A stretch of 64,000 nt of DNA from Vulgatibacter incomptus (GTDB lineage: Bacteria > Myxococcota > Myxococcia > Myxococcales > Vulgatibacteraceae): the NCBI RefSeq assembly GCF_001263175.1, contig NZ_CP012332.1, forward strand, positions 2,908,501 to 2,972,500. Reading direction: 5' to 3'. A model generated the notes under the pieces. The model was not told the origin of the DNA. It searched no databases and was given only the letters and a program-made list of their open reading frames with translations. The position numbers and the translations under genes were made by a program. Below, piece by piece: positions 24,155 to 32,732 of the stretch (position 1 is its first letter; every line of letters starts with the position of its first letter).

Positions 24155-25095
24155 AGACGCGTTTCGCTCTCTGTGCCGTCGGCCTCCTCGCCGCGGCCTG
24201 CAGCCCCGATCTGAACGATCGGACCTCCATCCTCGACGGCCCCCGGGTGCTGGCCATCCGCTCGGAGCCCGCCGAGGCCAAGCCGGGGACGGTCGTGGCC
24301 TACCGGGCGCTGGTGGGCCAGGCCGGGTCGGACCCGTCGTGGGCCTTCTGTACCGCGCGGAAGCCCCTCGCCGAGCTCGGCCCGGTCAGCACCGAGTGCA
24401 TGCAGGTCAGCGGCGAATCGCTCGTACCGTTCGGCGAAGGGTTCGCCGCGTCCGGCAAGCTCCCCGCCGACGGATGCCGGAACTTCGGCCCCGAGGCCCC
24501 GACCGCGAAGCCGGGTGAACCTCCCGGGCGGCCCGTCGATCCGGATGTGACGGGCGGCTTCCAGCAGCCGCTGCGCCTCCTCGTCGACACCCCGGAAGGC
24601 CCGCGCTTCTCCCTGGGCGGGACGCGGCTCTCGTGCGGCCTCGCCGGCGTCACGCCCGAGCAGCTCTCCGAGTTCCAGCACCGCTACGTGGCCAACGAGA
24701 ACCCGGAGCTGGAGTCGGTCGCGGTGGTCGGCCGGGGCGAAGCCCTGAAGCCTGGAGACGGGAAGAACCAGGTGCGCCGTGGCGAAAAGCTCGCGCTGCG
24801 CGCGTCGTGGAAGAGCTGCGAGGCCCCGCCGTGCGCCGGCGCCGAGCCCTACGTGGTCTTCGATCCCGTGAGCCGCACGCTGGTCGACCGCAGGGAGTCG
24901 ATCCGGGTCGCCTGGTTCGCCACCGCCGGCGCGTTCGAGCACGACCGGACCGGACGAGACGGCGAGGATCCCACGACCTTCGTCGACAACGCCTGGACCG
25001 CACCCGACGCAGCCGGCCCGGTGCAGCTCTGGGTGGTGATCCGCGACGACCGCGGCGGGGTCGGCTGGCTCGACTACCACCTCATGGTCGAGTGA
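24148..25095 (+). CDS. Receptor-associated hypothetical lipoprotein
   Basis: 315-residue lipoprotein, lipobox LLAAAC. The domain starting VLAIRSEPAEAKPGTVVAYRAL has an Ig-like beginning and several cysteines (FCTARKPLAE, GCRNFGP, KSCEAPPCAGAEP). It ends WLDYHLMVE. It overlaps the receptor stop and is the last gene of the cluster before a hairpin repeat. SusD-like features are not seen; it could be a surface partner of the receptor that binds the ligand, but no family is recognised. Confidence 0.68.
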   Translation: MVKTRFALCAVGLLAAACSPDLNDRTSILDGPRVLAIRSEPAEAKPGTVVAYRALVGQAGSDPSWAFCTARKPLAELGPVSTECMQVSGESLVPFGEGFAASGKLPADGCRNFGPEAPTAKPGEPPGRPVDPDVTGGFQQPLRLLVDTPEGPRFSLGGTRLSCGLAGVTPEQLSEFQHRYVANENPELESVAVVGRGEALKPGDGKNQVRRGEKLALRASWKSCEAPPCAGAEPYVVFDPVSRTLVDRRESIRVAWFATAGAFEHDRTGRDGEDPTTFVDNAWTAPDAAGPVQLWVVIRDDRGGVGWLDYHLMVE

Positions 25096-25098
25096 CCG

Positions 25099-25230
25099 CG
25101 AAGGCTCCGCGGAGCCGAAGGCGGAGCAGCGAAGCCGGAGGCGGAGCGAACGAAAGGAAGAGCGTCTCCGCGCGGAGCGCGGCTGAAGAAAACGGGCCCG
25201 CTTCAGGCGGGACCGATTTCTTCAAACGCT
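25099..25230 (-). repeat. Dispersed hairpin repeat, copy 1
   Basis: Reads, on the - strand, nearly like the + strand at 47397-47545. It includes a hairpin with 17-base arms at 25185-25201 and 25207-25223 (two mismatches, 5-base loop) and, next to it, stretches of GGCTCCGC/GCGGAGCC repeats. It starts right after the stop of the receptor-associated lipoprotein gene and may end the transcript. No coding potential. Confidence 0.8.
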
Positions 25231-25248
25231 CTGTCACGACAATGTCAC
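25231..25248 (+). promoter_or_regulatory. Pho box upstream of phoB-type gene
   Basis: CTGTCAC-GACA-ATGTCAC: two 7-base halves 11 bases apart, the PhoB-binding layout (consensus CTGTCAT, 4 bases, CTGTCAT). It is 45 bases upstream of the response-regulator ATG and directly after the hairpin repeat. Suggests autoregulation by phosphate limitation. Confidence 0.75.
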
Positions 25249-25292
25249 CCGTGCGCCTCCCGAATGACAGGGGAGGCTGAAGAAATGGAAAC

Positions 25293-25976
25293 ATGTCGAG
25301 GATCCTGATCGTCGAGGACGAAGCCGATCTCCAGCAGGTGCTCGAATACCATCTCCGTCGCCAGGGCTTCGAGACGCGCCTCGCGGCGAGGGGAGCCGAG
25401 GCCCTCCGCCTCGCCCGCAACGAGCCGCCCGACCTCGTGCTCCTGGACTGGATGCTCCCGGACCTCTCCGGGGCGGACGTCTGCCGCGAGCTCAAGCGGG
25501 GGAAGGACACGGCCCGGGTCGCGGTGGTGATGCTCTCCGCCCGGAACGAGGAGCACGACCGGATCACGGGCCTGGAGGTCGGCGCCGACGACTACGTCGG
25601 CAAGCCCTTCTCGCTGCGGGAGCTCACCCTGCGCATCCAGGCCATCCTTCGCCGGGGTGCCACCGACGCGCGGGACGACGCCGATCTCCTGGAGAACGGC
25701 TCCATCCTCCTCGACCGGCCCGGCCACCGCGTACAGGTTCATGGCAAGGACGTGCCGGTGACCGGCCTCGAGCTGCGGATCCTCGCCCTCCTCCTCGAGA
25801 GGCCGGGCCGCGTCCTCCGCAGGGAGCAGCTCCTCGCCACCGCGTGGGACGACACCGAGGACGTCTCCGAGCGGGCAATCGACGCCCATGTGAAGCGCCT
25901 GCGCGCCAAGCTCGGCCCCGCCAAGGAGCGCATCGAGACCGTGCGAGGCATCGGCTACCGTCTCCGCGACGACTGA
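25293..25976 (+). CDS. phoB: PhoB-type response regulator
   Basis: OmpR/PhoB-family two-component regulator, 227 residues. Receiver domain: acidic pair in IVEDEADL, phospho-accepting Asp at about residue 52 (LVLLDWMLPDLSG), Thr/Ser switch in MLSARNE, Lys in VGKPFS. The C-terminal winged helix shows GLELRILALLLERPGRVLRREQLL and VSERAIDAHVKRLRAKLG, with the wing RGIGYRLRDD. A Pho box lies upstream and the gene follows the phosphate-type uptake cluster, so PhoB is the best name. The partner kinase is not in the window. The 3' end overlaps the convergent gene by 22 bases. Confidence 0.88.
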   Translation: MSRILIVEDEADLQQVLEYHLRRQGFETRLAARGAEALRLARNEPPDLVLLDWMLPDLSGADVCRELKRGKDTARVAVVMLSARNEEHDRITGLEVGADDYVGKPFSLRELTLRIQAILRRGATDARDDADLLENGSILLDRPGHRVQVHGKDVPVTGLELRILALLLERPGRVLRREQLLATAWDDTEDVSERAIDAHVKRLRAKLGPAKERIETVRGIGYRLRDD

Positions 25977-26767
25977 GCTTGCCGGTCCGGGTGGAACTCG
26001 AGCGGGAAGACGACCCTCGAGACCGGGAGCTGGACGCGGCCCACGAGCTCCTCGCGGATCGCGACGTAGGCGTGGGGATTGCCGGCGCCGGAAAAGAACG
26101 AATACGGGCTGCGCAGCGACCCGACCTGCTCGTAGACGATCGCGTAGCCGGCCTTGCGCAACGCATCCCGCTTCGCCGCGTTCGTGTTCACGCCATAGAC
26201 CACGTCCGGCGGAGCGATCCCGCAACGCTCGAGCACCTCGGGATGGGCGAGGAGCCAGCCTTCGGAGGGGCCCACGCCGAAGATCGATCGACCCAGGTTT
26301 CGCTCCGGGAGGCACCGCACCAGCGCGTCGTCCGTGAGGCCGTAGAGGTCGAGGAAGCGCACCTTGCCGTAGTGCGCCTGGAAGACGTGGAACGGGACCA
26401 TCCCCGCCTGTCCCGACAGCAGGACGATGGGACGGTCCACCGTCGCGACGAGGCCGTCCAGCGCCGCCTGCACCGCCGGCGTCAACGACGAGTCGCGGAG
26501 GTGGGCGCGGTTGGCGAGCTCCGCCGCCACGAAGGGGAGCGGACCCCAGGCCTCCTCCAGCACGGCCCGCGTCCGGGCCAGCTCGAGGTGGGGCCGCCCC
26601 GTGTTCTCGTTGCCCCGTGCGAAGTCCACCGTGGCCCAGAGGCCGCTCCCCACCGCGACGACGACGATTCCGGCGCGAAGCGGGGCCCAGGGGAGGCGCT
26701 CGATGGCGAACGCAGCGAGCAGCGCGAGGAAGGGGACCACCGGGACCACGAAGCGTCCTGCCGGCAT
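25955..26767 (-). pseudogene. C-terminal half of split membrane glycosyltransferase
   Basis: Continues, in the same frame and without a single missing base, the gene at 26768-27685; the two are separated only by a TAG codon (26768-26770). The sequence begins MPAGRFVVPVVPFLALL with further membrane helices, then a soluble periplasmic part with GMVPFHVFQAHYGKVRFLDLYGLTD, a pattern typical of the C-terminal domain of GT-C-fold sugar transferases. Alone it lacks the catalytic N-terminus. It may be expressed by readthrough, by re-initiation at the ATG that follows the TAG, or not at all. Confidence 0.7.
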
Positions 26768-27685
26768 CTAGTCGCCTCCCGACACGAGGCAGAAGCCGAT
26801 CCCCGCTGCGCCTGCCGCGCCTGCCAGGATCGCCGAGCCAGCGAGCGGCCGACGCCGGACGATCTCGACGGCGAGGAGCCCGATCCCCACGAGCGCCGCC
26901 GCCGGCATGAGCCAGCCGAGCTGCTTCGCGCTCGCGAGCAGGTAGCGCATCCCTCCGGCGACCTCGAAGCCGCCGGACTTCATGAGGGCCGGGTTCGGCG
27001 CCGGCACGCCGAAGAACGCCAGCCGGATGAGAACCAGGAGGACGGCGACGCCCAACGCGAGACCGACGAGCTCGAGCGCGACCCGCCGTCGGGGAGAGCG
27101 CGAGACGAGCTCCACGACGGCGAGAGCGCCGGTGGCGCCGACGAGCAGGAGCGGCATCTCGGGGCGTGAAGCAGCTGCGCCCGCGAGGGCGAGGGCCACG
27201 AGGATCCGGGAGCGCAGCGAAGGCGCGTCCAGGAAGCGCTCCCCCAGCCCTGCCACCACGAGCAGAAGGAGTGCCGTGAGCGAGGCCTCCATTCCGCTCG
27301 TGCTCCAATAGAGGAACGGGAGCGAGCACGCCGCGAGGAGGCCCGCGACGGGTCGCCGACGCGCGAGCAGCGCCACCACGGCGAGGCCGGCCCCAACCGA
27401 GACCGCCCATCCCAGCGTGGGCAAGGGGATGCCGGTCAGCGCGTAGAGGAGCCCGAGGACCAGCACGAGGGTCAGGCTGGAGCTCTGCTCCAGCGGAACG
27501 CCGTTGTACGAGAGGATCTGGCCCTTGGTCGCGAGCGTGTACGCGGACCAGTAGGTGATGTGGCTGTCGTCGTTTCCGGCGGAGCCGAACAGGACCAGCG
27601 CGAGACCGAGGAACCCGAGGCAGACGGCCGGCACGCCGAGCGCGGGCAAAATCCCACGGCCGGTGCTCGCAGCGGAACGTGACAT
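26768..27685 (-). pseudogene. N-terminal half of split GT-C membrane glycosyltransferase
   Basis: Multi-pass membrane protein with the GT-C pattern: the first periplasmic loop contains the acidic motif SAGNDDSHITYWSAY, followed by TKGQILSYNGVPLEQSSSL, and about seven more helices. It stops at GGD-TAG, in the conserved 'GGD-aromatic-MP-GR' turn that in such enzymes continues into the C-terminal part; an aromatic codon such as TAC or TAT changed to TAG would explain it. The ATG at 27685 is preferred to the TTG at 27709. Likely lipid-linked sugar transfer at the inner membrane if readthrough occurs. Confidence 0.68.
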
Positions 27686-27752
27686 GGGCCAACGTTCCCC
27701 GGTCGACAACGCCTTGTCCAGCGCGATCGGGCTCGGCCCGGCGGGCCGTGCG

Positions 27753-28232
27753 CTACTTCTTCACCACCGCGAAGCGGAAGTTCGGGTAGCCCGCCATGGC
27801 CGCGGTCTTCATGACCGGCGCCAGCAGCGTGAAGGGGGCGCTGCGATCCGCCAGGAGGAAGATCACGTCGTCGTCCTTCGAGAGGCCGGCGGTCTTCTCC
27901 AGCCGCGCCGCGCGGAGCGCGTTCAGCTTGTCGTAGATCGGCAGGAGCTTGTCGCCGTCGCGGGGGGCGTCGATCTGGCCGTCCACCACACGCGCCACCG
28001 GAATCCCCTCGATCAGGATCTCACTCGTAGTGATGGCGAGCGAGACAGATAGCTCGATCTCCTGCTTCGTCGTCGAGACCGGGAGCTGGAGCTTGTCGGC
28101 GCTCTTCACCTCCACCTCCTGGGCGGCGAAGCCGATCATCAGGAAGAAGAGGATGTTGGTGAGCACGTCGATGAGCGCCACCAGGTTCAGGGGAACGTCG
28201 AACTCGTTGTCGCTGCCGCCCGAAAAGGACAT
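27753..28232 (-). CDS. ExbD/TolR-type protein (AglS-like)
   Basis: 159 residues, one helix near residues 18-36 with channel Asp22 in LNLVALIDVLTNILFFL, then a periplasmic domain. Third gene of an ExbB-ExbD-ExbD operon; two different TolR-like subunits with one TolQ-like subunit is the layout of AglRQS, the motor of gliding and of Nfs function in Myxococcus xanthus. It diverges from the exbD at 20312, so it is not part of the same system. Starts 21 bases after the preceding gene. Confidence 0.83.
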   Translation of the reverse strand: MSFSGGSDNEFDVPLNLVALIDVLTNILFFLMIGFAAQEVEVKSADKLQLPVSTTKQEIELSVSLAITTSEILIEGIPVARVVDGQIDAPRDGDKLLPIYDKLNALRAARLEKTAGLSKDDDVIFLLADRSAPFTLLAPVMKTAAMAGYPNFRFAVVKK

Positions 28233-28253
28233 CGATCACTCCTACGGCATCGC

Positions 28254-28820
28254 CTACGGCGCGGTCTCGGCCTTGACCAGGTCCGCGACCACGACCTTGG
28301 GCATCAGGCGCAGCTTCTTGCCGTCCACGGTGCGCTCCCGTGCGGCGTCCATGATCCGGATGATCTCCTCGTAGACCGTGGTCTCGCTGGGGACGATCAC
28401 CAGCGTGTCGGTCGCCGGGAAGTCGAGCTTGATCCGGTAGAGCGCCTCGCTCAGGGCCCCGTCGTCATAGGCGCCGTCCACCTTCGGCAGCGCCTTGCGG
28501 TGCGCGTCGAGCTTCGCCGCCTCGACCTTCTCGTTGGAGGCGGAGAGGCGGTACTCGCCTGGGAGCACGCGCAGGTTCACGGTCACCGCGTCGAGCTTCG
28601 GCTCCGCTCCGGGGCCGTCCGACTGCACGGGCACGGAGACCGCGATGTACGAGACCACGGCCGCACCGAACGCCGCGAGCAGGAAGAAGAGGATGTTGCT
28701 CATCACGTCCATGAGCGGCGTGAGGTTGAGATCGACGGAGATCTCGTCCGATCCCTCCCTGCCGAACAGGGACGATCCGCCGCCGAAGCCTCGCTTCCCG
28801 GACGGCCCCAAGACGCTCAT
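28254..28820 (-). CDS. ExbD/TolR-type protein (AglQ-like)
   Basis: 188 residues with a Gly-rich cytoplasmic start, one helix (about 35-55) with the channel Asp38 in LNLTPLMDVMSNILFFLL, and a longer periplasmic part ending in a TolR-like domain (LVIVPSETTVYEEIIRIMDAA). Two bases separate it from the ExbB-like gene before it. With its neighbours it should form a proton-driven stator; the partner envelope complex may be the Glt-like operon at 47-60 kb, which is inference. Confidence 0.83.
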   Translation of the reverse strand: MSVLGPSGKRGFGGGSSLFGREGSDEISVDLNLTPLMDVMSNILFFLLAAFGAAVVSYIAVSVPVQSDGPGAEPKLDAVTVNLRVLPGEYRLSASNEKVEAAKLDAHRKALPKVDGAYDDGALSEALYRIKLDFPATDTLVIVPSETTVYEEIIRIMDAARERTVDGKKLRLMPKVVVADLVKAETAP

Positions 28821-28822
28821 GC

Positions 28823-29461
28823 TCAGGCGGCCTTGTCTTCGTGGGTGAGCGCCTGCCGCAGCAGGAGCGTGTCCACCAGACGGGCGGAGCCGAGCTCCAT
28901 CTGCGCGATCACCTTGTTCTGCCGGCCCAGGATCATCATGTAGGCGGCGATGAGCACCACGGCGACCACGAGGCCGAAGTAGGTGTTGTAGAAGGCGATC
29001 GAGATGCCCTTCGAGAGCGCCGCCTGGCGCGCCGCGGCGTCGCCCTCGGACACGCCGCTGAAGGACTCGATCAGACCGCGGATCGTCCCGATGAGGCCGA
29101 GGAGCGTGGCCATGTTCGAGAGCTGGGGCATGTAGGCCGTGCCCTTGCGCACCTTGGGGATCACCTCGGTGGCTGCGGCCTCCACGGCGCGGCGGATCTC
29201 GCGCTCCGAGCGGTTGGCTCGGGAGATCGCAGCCTTGAAGATCGCGTGGAGCGGGTGATCCTTCGAGCTGCAGACCTGAATCGCCTTGGCGTAGCTGCCG
29301 GCCTCAACGAAGCCGATCACCTGCTGGAGCATGTCGTGGACGTTGCCGCCGTACTTCATCCAGAGGCTGTGGAAGCGCTGGGCGGAAAGGGCGATGCCCA
29401 GCAGCAGCACCAGCATGTTCGCGAACAGGAACGGTTCGCCGGACTTGATCAGCTCGAGCAT
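28823..29461 (-). CDS. ExbB/TolQ/MotA-type protein (AglR-like)
   Basis: 212 residues, three membrane segments. The family signature is ATLLGLIGTIRGLIESF and the last helices read SIAFYNTYFGLVVAVVLIAAYMM. The first helix, ANMLVLLLGIALSAQ, lies close to the N-terminus. It is the first gene of the trio and has its own promoter at 29497-29526, facing away from the lipoprotein gene at 29546. AGGAG precedes the ATG by 10 bases. Confidence 0.87.
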   Translation of the reverse strand: MLELIKSGEPFLFANMLVLLLGIALSAQRFHSLWMKYGGNVHDMLQQVIGFVEAGSYAKAIQVCSSKDHPLHAIFKAAISRANRSEREIRRAVEAAATEVIPKVRKGTAYMPQLSNMATLLGLIGTIRGLIESFSGVSEGDAAARQAALSKGISIAFYNTYFGLVVAVVLIAAYMMILGRQNKVIAQMELGSARLVDTLLLRQALTHEDKAA

Positions 29462-29496
29462 CGCTCGCGGTCTCCTGGGAGAATCGTATGAAAATT

Positions 29497-29526
29497 ATCG
29501 TAACTCTTTGATGGCTCCAATGTCAA
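29497..29526 (-). promoter_or_regulatory. Promoter of ExbB-ExbD-ExbD operon
   Basis: On the - strand: TTGACA (29521-29526), 18-base spacer, TACGAT (29497-29502), in an AT-rich patch; expected start of transcription near 29490, about 29 bases before the ATG. The same box pair and spacing is seen at 9395-9424 and 60639-60668. Confidence 0.62.
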
Positions 29527-29545
29527 AAGTTGTACGATGTCACCC

Positions 29546-30535
29546 ATGAAATCTCGCACGCTCGCCCTTGGACTCCTTGCGCTGACCAACGTGGGCTGCG
29601 GCGGTTCGAGGCCCCCCGAAGCGATCCCGAACGACGGCGGCCCCGTCCGCGGCGCCTTCTTCCGGCCTCTGGACGCGAAGGACTCGCCCACCGCCAACCT
29701 CTTCGCCATCTGGGGCGACGGCGCGGGCTCCATCTGGGCCGCCGGCGAGGGCGGCCGGATCGCGAGGCTGCAGGACGGGGCCTGGGAGGCGATGGAGACG
29801 CCCGTCGATCGGGACCTGCGGAGCATCTGGGGCCGCGCGCCGGACGACGTCTACGCGGTGGGCGTGGGCGGCGCCATCCTCCACTTCCGGCCGGATCCCG
29901 ACGAGGGCGGCGAGCCGGTCTGGGTGGCCGAGGCCGCCCCCGTGGAGGTCGACCTCAACGCGGTGGCCGGAGGCGGCGGCCGCATCTACGCCGCTGGCGC
30001 CGAAGGCACGATCCTCTCCCGCGACGAAGACGGCGTGTGGACCGTGGTTCCGCCCGTCACCTTCGAGACGATCAACGGCCTCATGGTGGACGGCAGTGGC
30101 CGCGGCCTCGCGGTGGGCAACCTCGGCCTCCTGCTGCGCGGCGACCAGGCCGGCGTCTGGCGGCGGCAGCGCCTCGACGGCATCAACCTCGCGCTGCGTG
30201 CGGTGTGGGGCCCGGACACCTCCAGCTTCTACGCCGTGGGCCTCGACGGAACGATCCTGCGCGGCAGCCCCGACGGCGACGTCGAGTCCATCCCCGGCGC
30301 GCCCAAGGTCTTCCTGCGCGACGTGCGCGGAACCTCCATGGGCGACGCCTGGGTTGTCGGCTGGGGCGGCACCGTGGTCCACCTGGACGGACGCCGCGCC
30401 GAGATCGTGGCGAACGTCACCGACTATCGCCTCGAAGGCGTCTGGGGCGGCTGGGAGCTCGACCCGGAGAGCGGCGAGGGCCTCGTGCGCTTCTACGTCG
30501 TCGGCGTCAATGGAACGGTGCTGGCCGGCCCCTGA
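29546..30535 (+). CDS. Beta-propeller lipoprotein
   Basis: 329-residue lipoprotein (signal peptide, lipobox TNVGC). The rest is made of about six repeats of the type L..IWG....D.YAVG..G.ILH (for example SIWGRAPDDVYAVGVGGAILH, AVWGPDTSSFYAVGLDGTILR), characteristic of BNR/HCF136-like beta-propellers. Such propellers bind partners or polymers; function unknown. An ATG three codons upstream (29537) is also possible and neither has a clear ribosome site. Divergent from the ExbB operon with 84 bases between starts. Confidence 0.8.
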   Translation: MKSRTLALGLLALTNVGCGGSRPPEAIPNDGGPVRGAFFRPLDAKDSPTANLFAIWGDGAGSIWAAGEGGRIARLQDGAWEAMETPVDRDLRSIWGRAPDDVYAVGVGGAILHFRPDPDEGGEPVWVAEAAPVEVDLNAVAGGGGRIYAAGAEGTILSRDEDGVWTVVPPVTFETINGLMVDGSGRGLAVGNLGLLLRGDQAGVWRRQRLDGINLALRAVWGPDTSSFYAVGLDGTILRGSPDGDVESIPGAPKVFLRDVRGTSMGDAWVVGWGGTVVHLDGRRAEIVANVTDYRLEGVWGGWELDPESGEGLVRFYVVGVNGTVLAGP

Positions 30536-30620
30536 GAGCGGCGGCGTTCAACCGCGTCATCCTCGGAGGGGACAGCCGGCAGACTGAGCGGCGGCGCGAG
30601 GACGAGCCCGCGCCTGCCGA

Positions 30621-32732
30621 TCAATCCCCGAAGAGCAGCAGATCTCGCTGCTCGACCACCACCTCGCGGCCCTTCTTCGCGTTGGCGTCGTAGCGCACCG
30701 GGAAGGTCGCGACGCGCATGATGCCGACGCCGTCGGGGTGGTTGCTCGGCACCTCCGAGAGGAAGAGGTCGATGAAGTTCGTCCCCGCCTCGGTGCCGTC
30801 GTCGAGGGCGAGGGTCGGGAGCAGGCGGACGTTGCGCACGGAGAAGTCGAAGCACATGCGCTCGCTGCGGCGCAGGAGCACGTCGTCCCGGGTGGCCTGG
30901 AAGGGCAGGAGCTCGGCGTAGACCTCCGCCTCCACCTGCAGGGGCGCGTCGTCGGTTGCGGCGGCGGAGCGCAGCAGGTAGCGGCCGTCACCGGTGACGA
31001 GCACCGCCTCGCCGCGGCCGCGATCCATGCCGGTGCCAGCGACGTCCTCGGGAGCGCGCCAGGAGAGGCTGCCGGGGTTCTTCTTCGAGATGGGCTGGGT
31101 GGGATCGGCGGGCGGCTCCCAGAAGACGGTCGCCCTCCCCTGCGGCGTGTCGTCGGAGACGCCGAGGAGGGTGACGCCGGTGATGGCCCAAGGCTGCGAG
31201 GCCGAGACCACCGAGGTCTGCCGCTCGTTCTTCACCTCCATCCGATAGCCCAGCTCGGGACGGCGGTCCCGCGACATCGGATCGCGGTGCATCCGGTACT
31301 CGTCCACGTTCGCGATGCCGTCCGCGTCCGGGTCGTCCAGGGCGTCGTTGGCGATCAGGTTGGTGCCGTAGACCAGCTCGAGGAAGTCGGGGATCCCGTC
31401 GCCGTCGCTGTCGAAGAGGGTGCCCTCGCTCCGCAGCAGGGCCTCTTCACAATCCGTGAGACCGTCGCCGTCGCTGTCCCGATCGGGCGGGAAGGCGCTG
31501 GGGTTTCCGCTCCCCGGCAGCGGGCACTCCTTGGGCCAGTTGCCGTTCGGATCCGTGAGCTCGTTGCGCAGCGGGTCGAGGCCCTCGGAGCGCAGCAGGT
31601 GCTCCACCAAATCCGAGAGGTGGTCGCCGTCGGTGTCGCGGTTGGTCGGCGAGGTGCCGATCTCGAGCTCGACCCGATCGGGGAGGCCGTCGCCGTCGCT
31701 GTCGACCTCGACGCCGTCGGGCCCCGCGTGGGCGTTGCGGTTCGAGACGATGAGCTCGCGGCGGCGGAAGACCGCCTCGGTGCTGCGCAGGTTCACCGAC
31801 GAGAAGAGGCAGCCCACGCCGCCGCTGCCGTCGGCGCAGAGGCCGGGCCCGGGGAAGCGGTAGATCGAGCCGCCGCCCACCCGGGTCATCTCGCCCAGCA
31901 GCGCGATCGCTTTGGCGTCGTCGACGCTCGGGGCGCGCTCCGCCGTCTCGGGATCCCGCTGGTAGACGGCGTGGAAGTGGATCTCCTGGACACCGCTCCG
32001 ATCCGCGAACTCCCGCAGGTCGCCGACGAGCTTCGCGTACTGCGACCGCTCGCAATCCGGAGGCGTGGGCACCATGCCCGAGCAGAAGGCCTCCTCGTAG
32101 CGGCTCTTGCAGACGTCCCCGGTCAGCGCCGGACGCCGGCTGCCGCACCACTCCTGGCGCAGCGATACCGTGGGCGCGCCGTTGGTCATCAGCACCACGA
32201 CGTACTTGGTACGCGAGCGCGTCCCGATCTTCGTCCGGAGGACGTCTCCCGTGATCACGCTGTGGGCGAGGGAGAGGGCCTCTGCCCAGTCGCGGCCGTT
32301 CGCGTTCGGGTTGGTGCACTGCACGCCGAGGACCGCGTCATCGAGGTCCCGCGTGAAGCCGTCTTGTGTCAGGTTCAGGAGCGAGCACGGCGGCCGGCTC
32401 GACGAGCTCCCCGTCCCGCTGGCCCGGCTCGAGTAGCGGATCACGCCGAAGCTCGTGTTCGGCCCAGCGTTCGTGCGGACCAGCCGCTCGATCGAAGCGC
32501 CGCGCTGGGCCACGTAGTCCGCGTCCGACACCGAGGTGTCCACGAGGAGGAGCACCTTCACCGGGAAGCCCAGCTCCGCCGGATCCGAGGTGCAGAGGCT
32601 CCCCTTCAGCTCGACCTCGTTGGGCTCCAGCTGGGGCGCCTGGCCGTAGAGCGCGGCGTCGGTGCAGCCGGCGGCGAGACCGAGGTTCAGCACGCAGAGG
32701 CCGAGAACGAAGAGGGCGCGCGACAGAGTCAT
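30621..32732 (-). CDS. VWA and calcium-repeat lipoprotein 1
   Basis: 703 residues. Lipobox LAAGC; a von Willebrand A domain begins with the metal (MIDAS) motif VDTSVSD near residue 63. From about residue 345, repeats of DSDGDGLPDRVE type (DxDGDG calcium loops of thrombospondin type 3) appear five times. The C-terminal domain has the segment MCFDFSVRNVRLLPTLAL also found in the next two VWA proteins. The combination resembles CglD of myxobacterial gliding motility, an adhesive outer-membrane lipoprotein; the relation is inferred. Last gene of the operon; its ATG overlaps the preceding stop by one base. Confidence 0.8.
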   Translation of the reverse strand: MTLSRALFVLGLCVLNLGLAAGCTDAALYGQAPQLEPNEVELKGSLCTSDPAELGFPVKVLLLVDTSVSDADYVAQRGASIERLVRTNAGPNTSFGVIRYSSRASGTGSSSSRPPCSLLNLTQDGFTRDLDDAVLGVQCTNPNANGRDWAEALSLAHSVITGDVLRTKIGTRSRTKYVVVLMTNGAPTVSLRQEWCGSRRPALTGDVCKSRYEEAFCSGMVPTPPDCERSQYAKLVGDLREFADRSGVQEIHFHAVYQRDPETAERAPSVDDAKAIALLGEMTRVGGGSIYRFPGPGLCADGSGGVGCLFSSVNLRSTEAVFRRRELIVSNRNAHAGPDGVEVDSDGDGLPDRVELEIGTSPTNRDTDGDHLSDLVEHLLRSEGLDPLRNELTDPNGNWPKECPLPGSGNPSAFPPDRDSDGDGLTDCEEALLRSEGTLFDSDGDGIPDFLELVYGTNLIANDALDDPDADGIANVDEYRMHRDPMSRDRRPELGYRMEVKNERQTSVVSASQPWAITGVTLLGVSDDTPQGRATVFWEPPADPTQPISKKNPGSLSWRAPEDVAGTGMDRGRGEAVLVTGDGRYLLRSAAATDDAPLQVEAEVYAELLPFQATRDDVLLRRSERMCFDFSVRNVRLLPTLALDDGTEAGTNFIDLFLSEVPSNHPDGVGIMRVATFPVRYDANAKKGREVVVEQRDLLLFGD

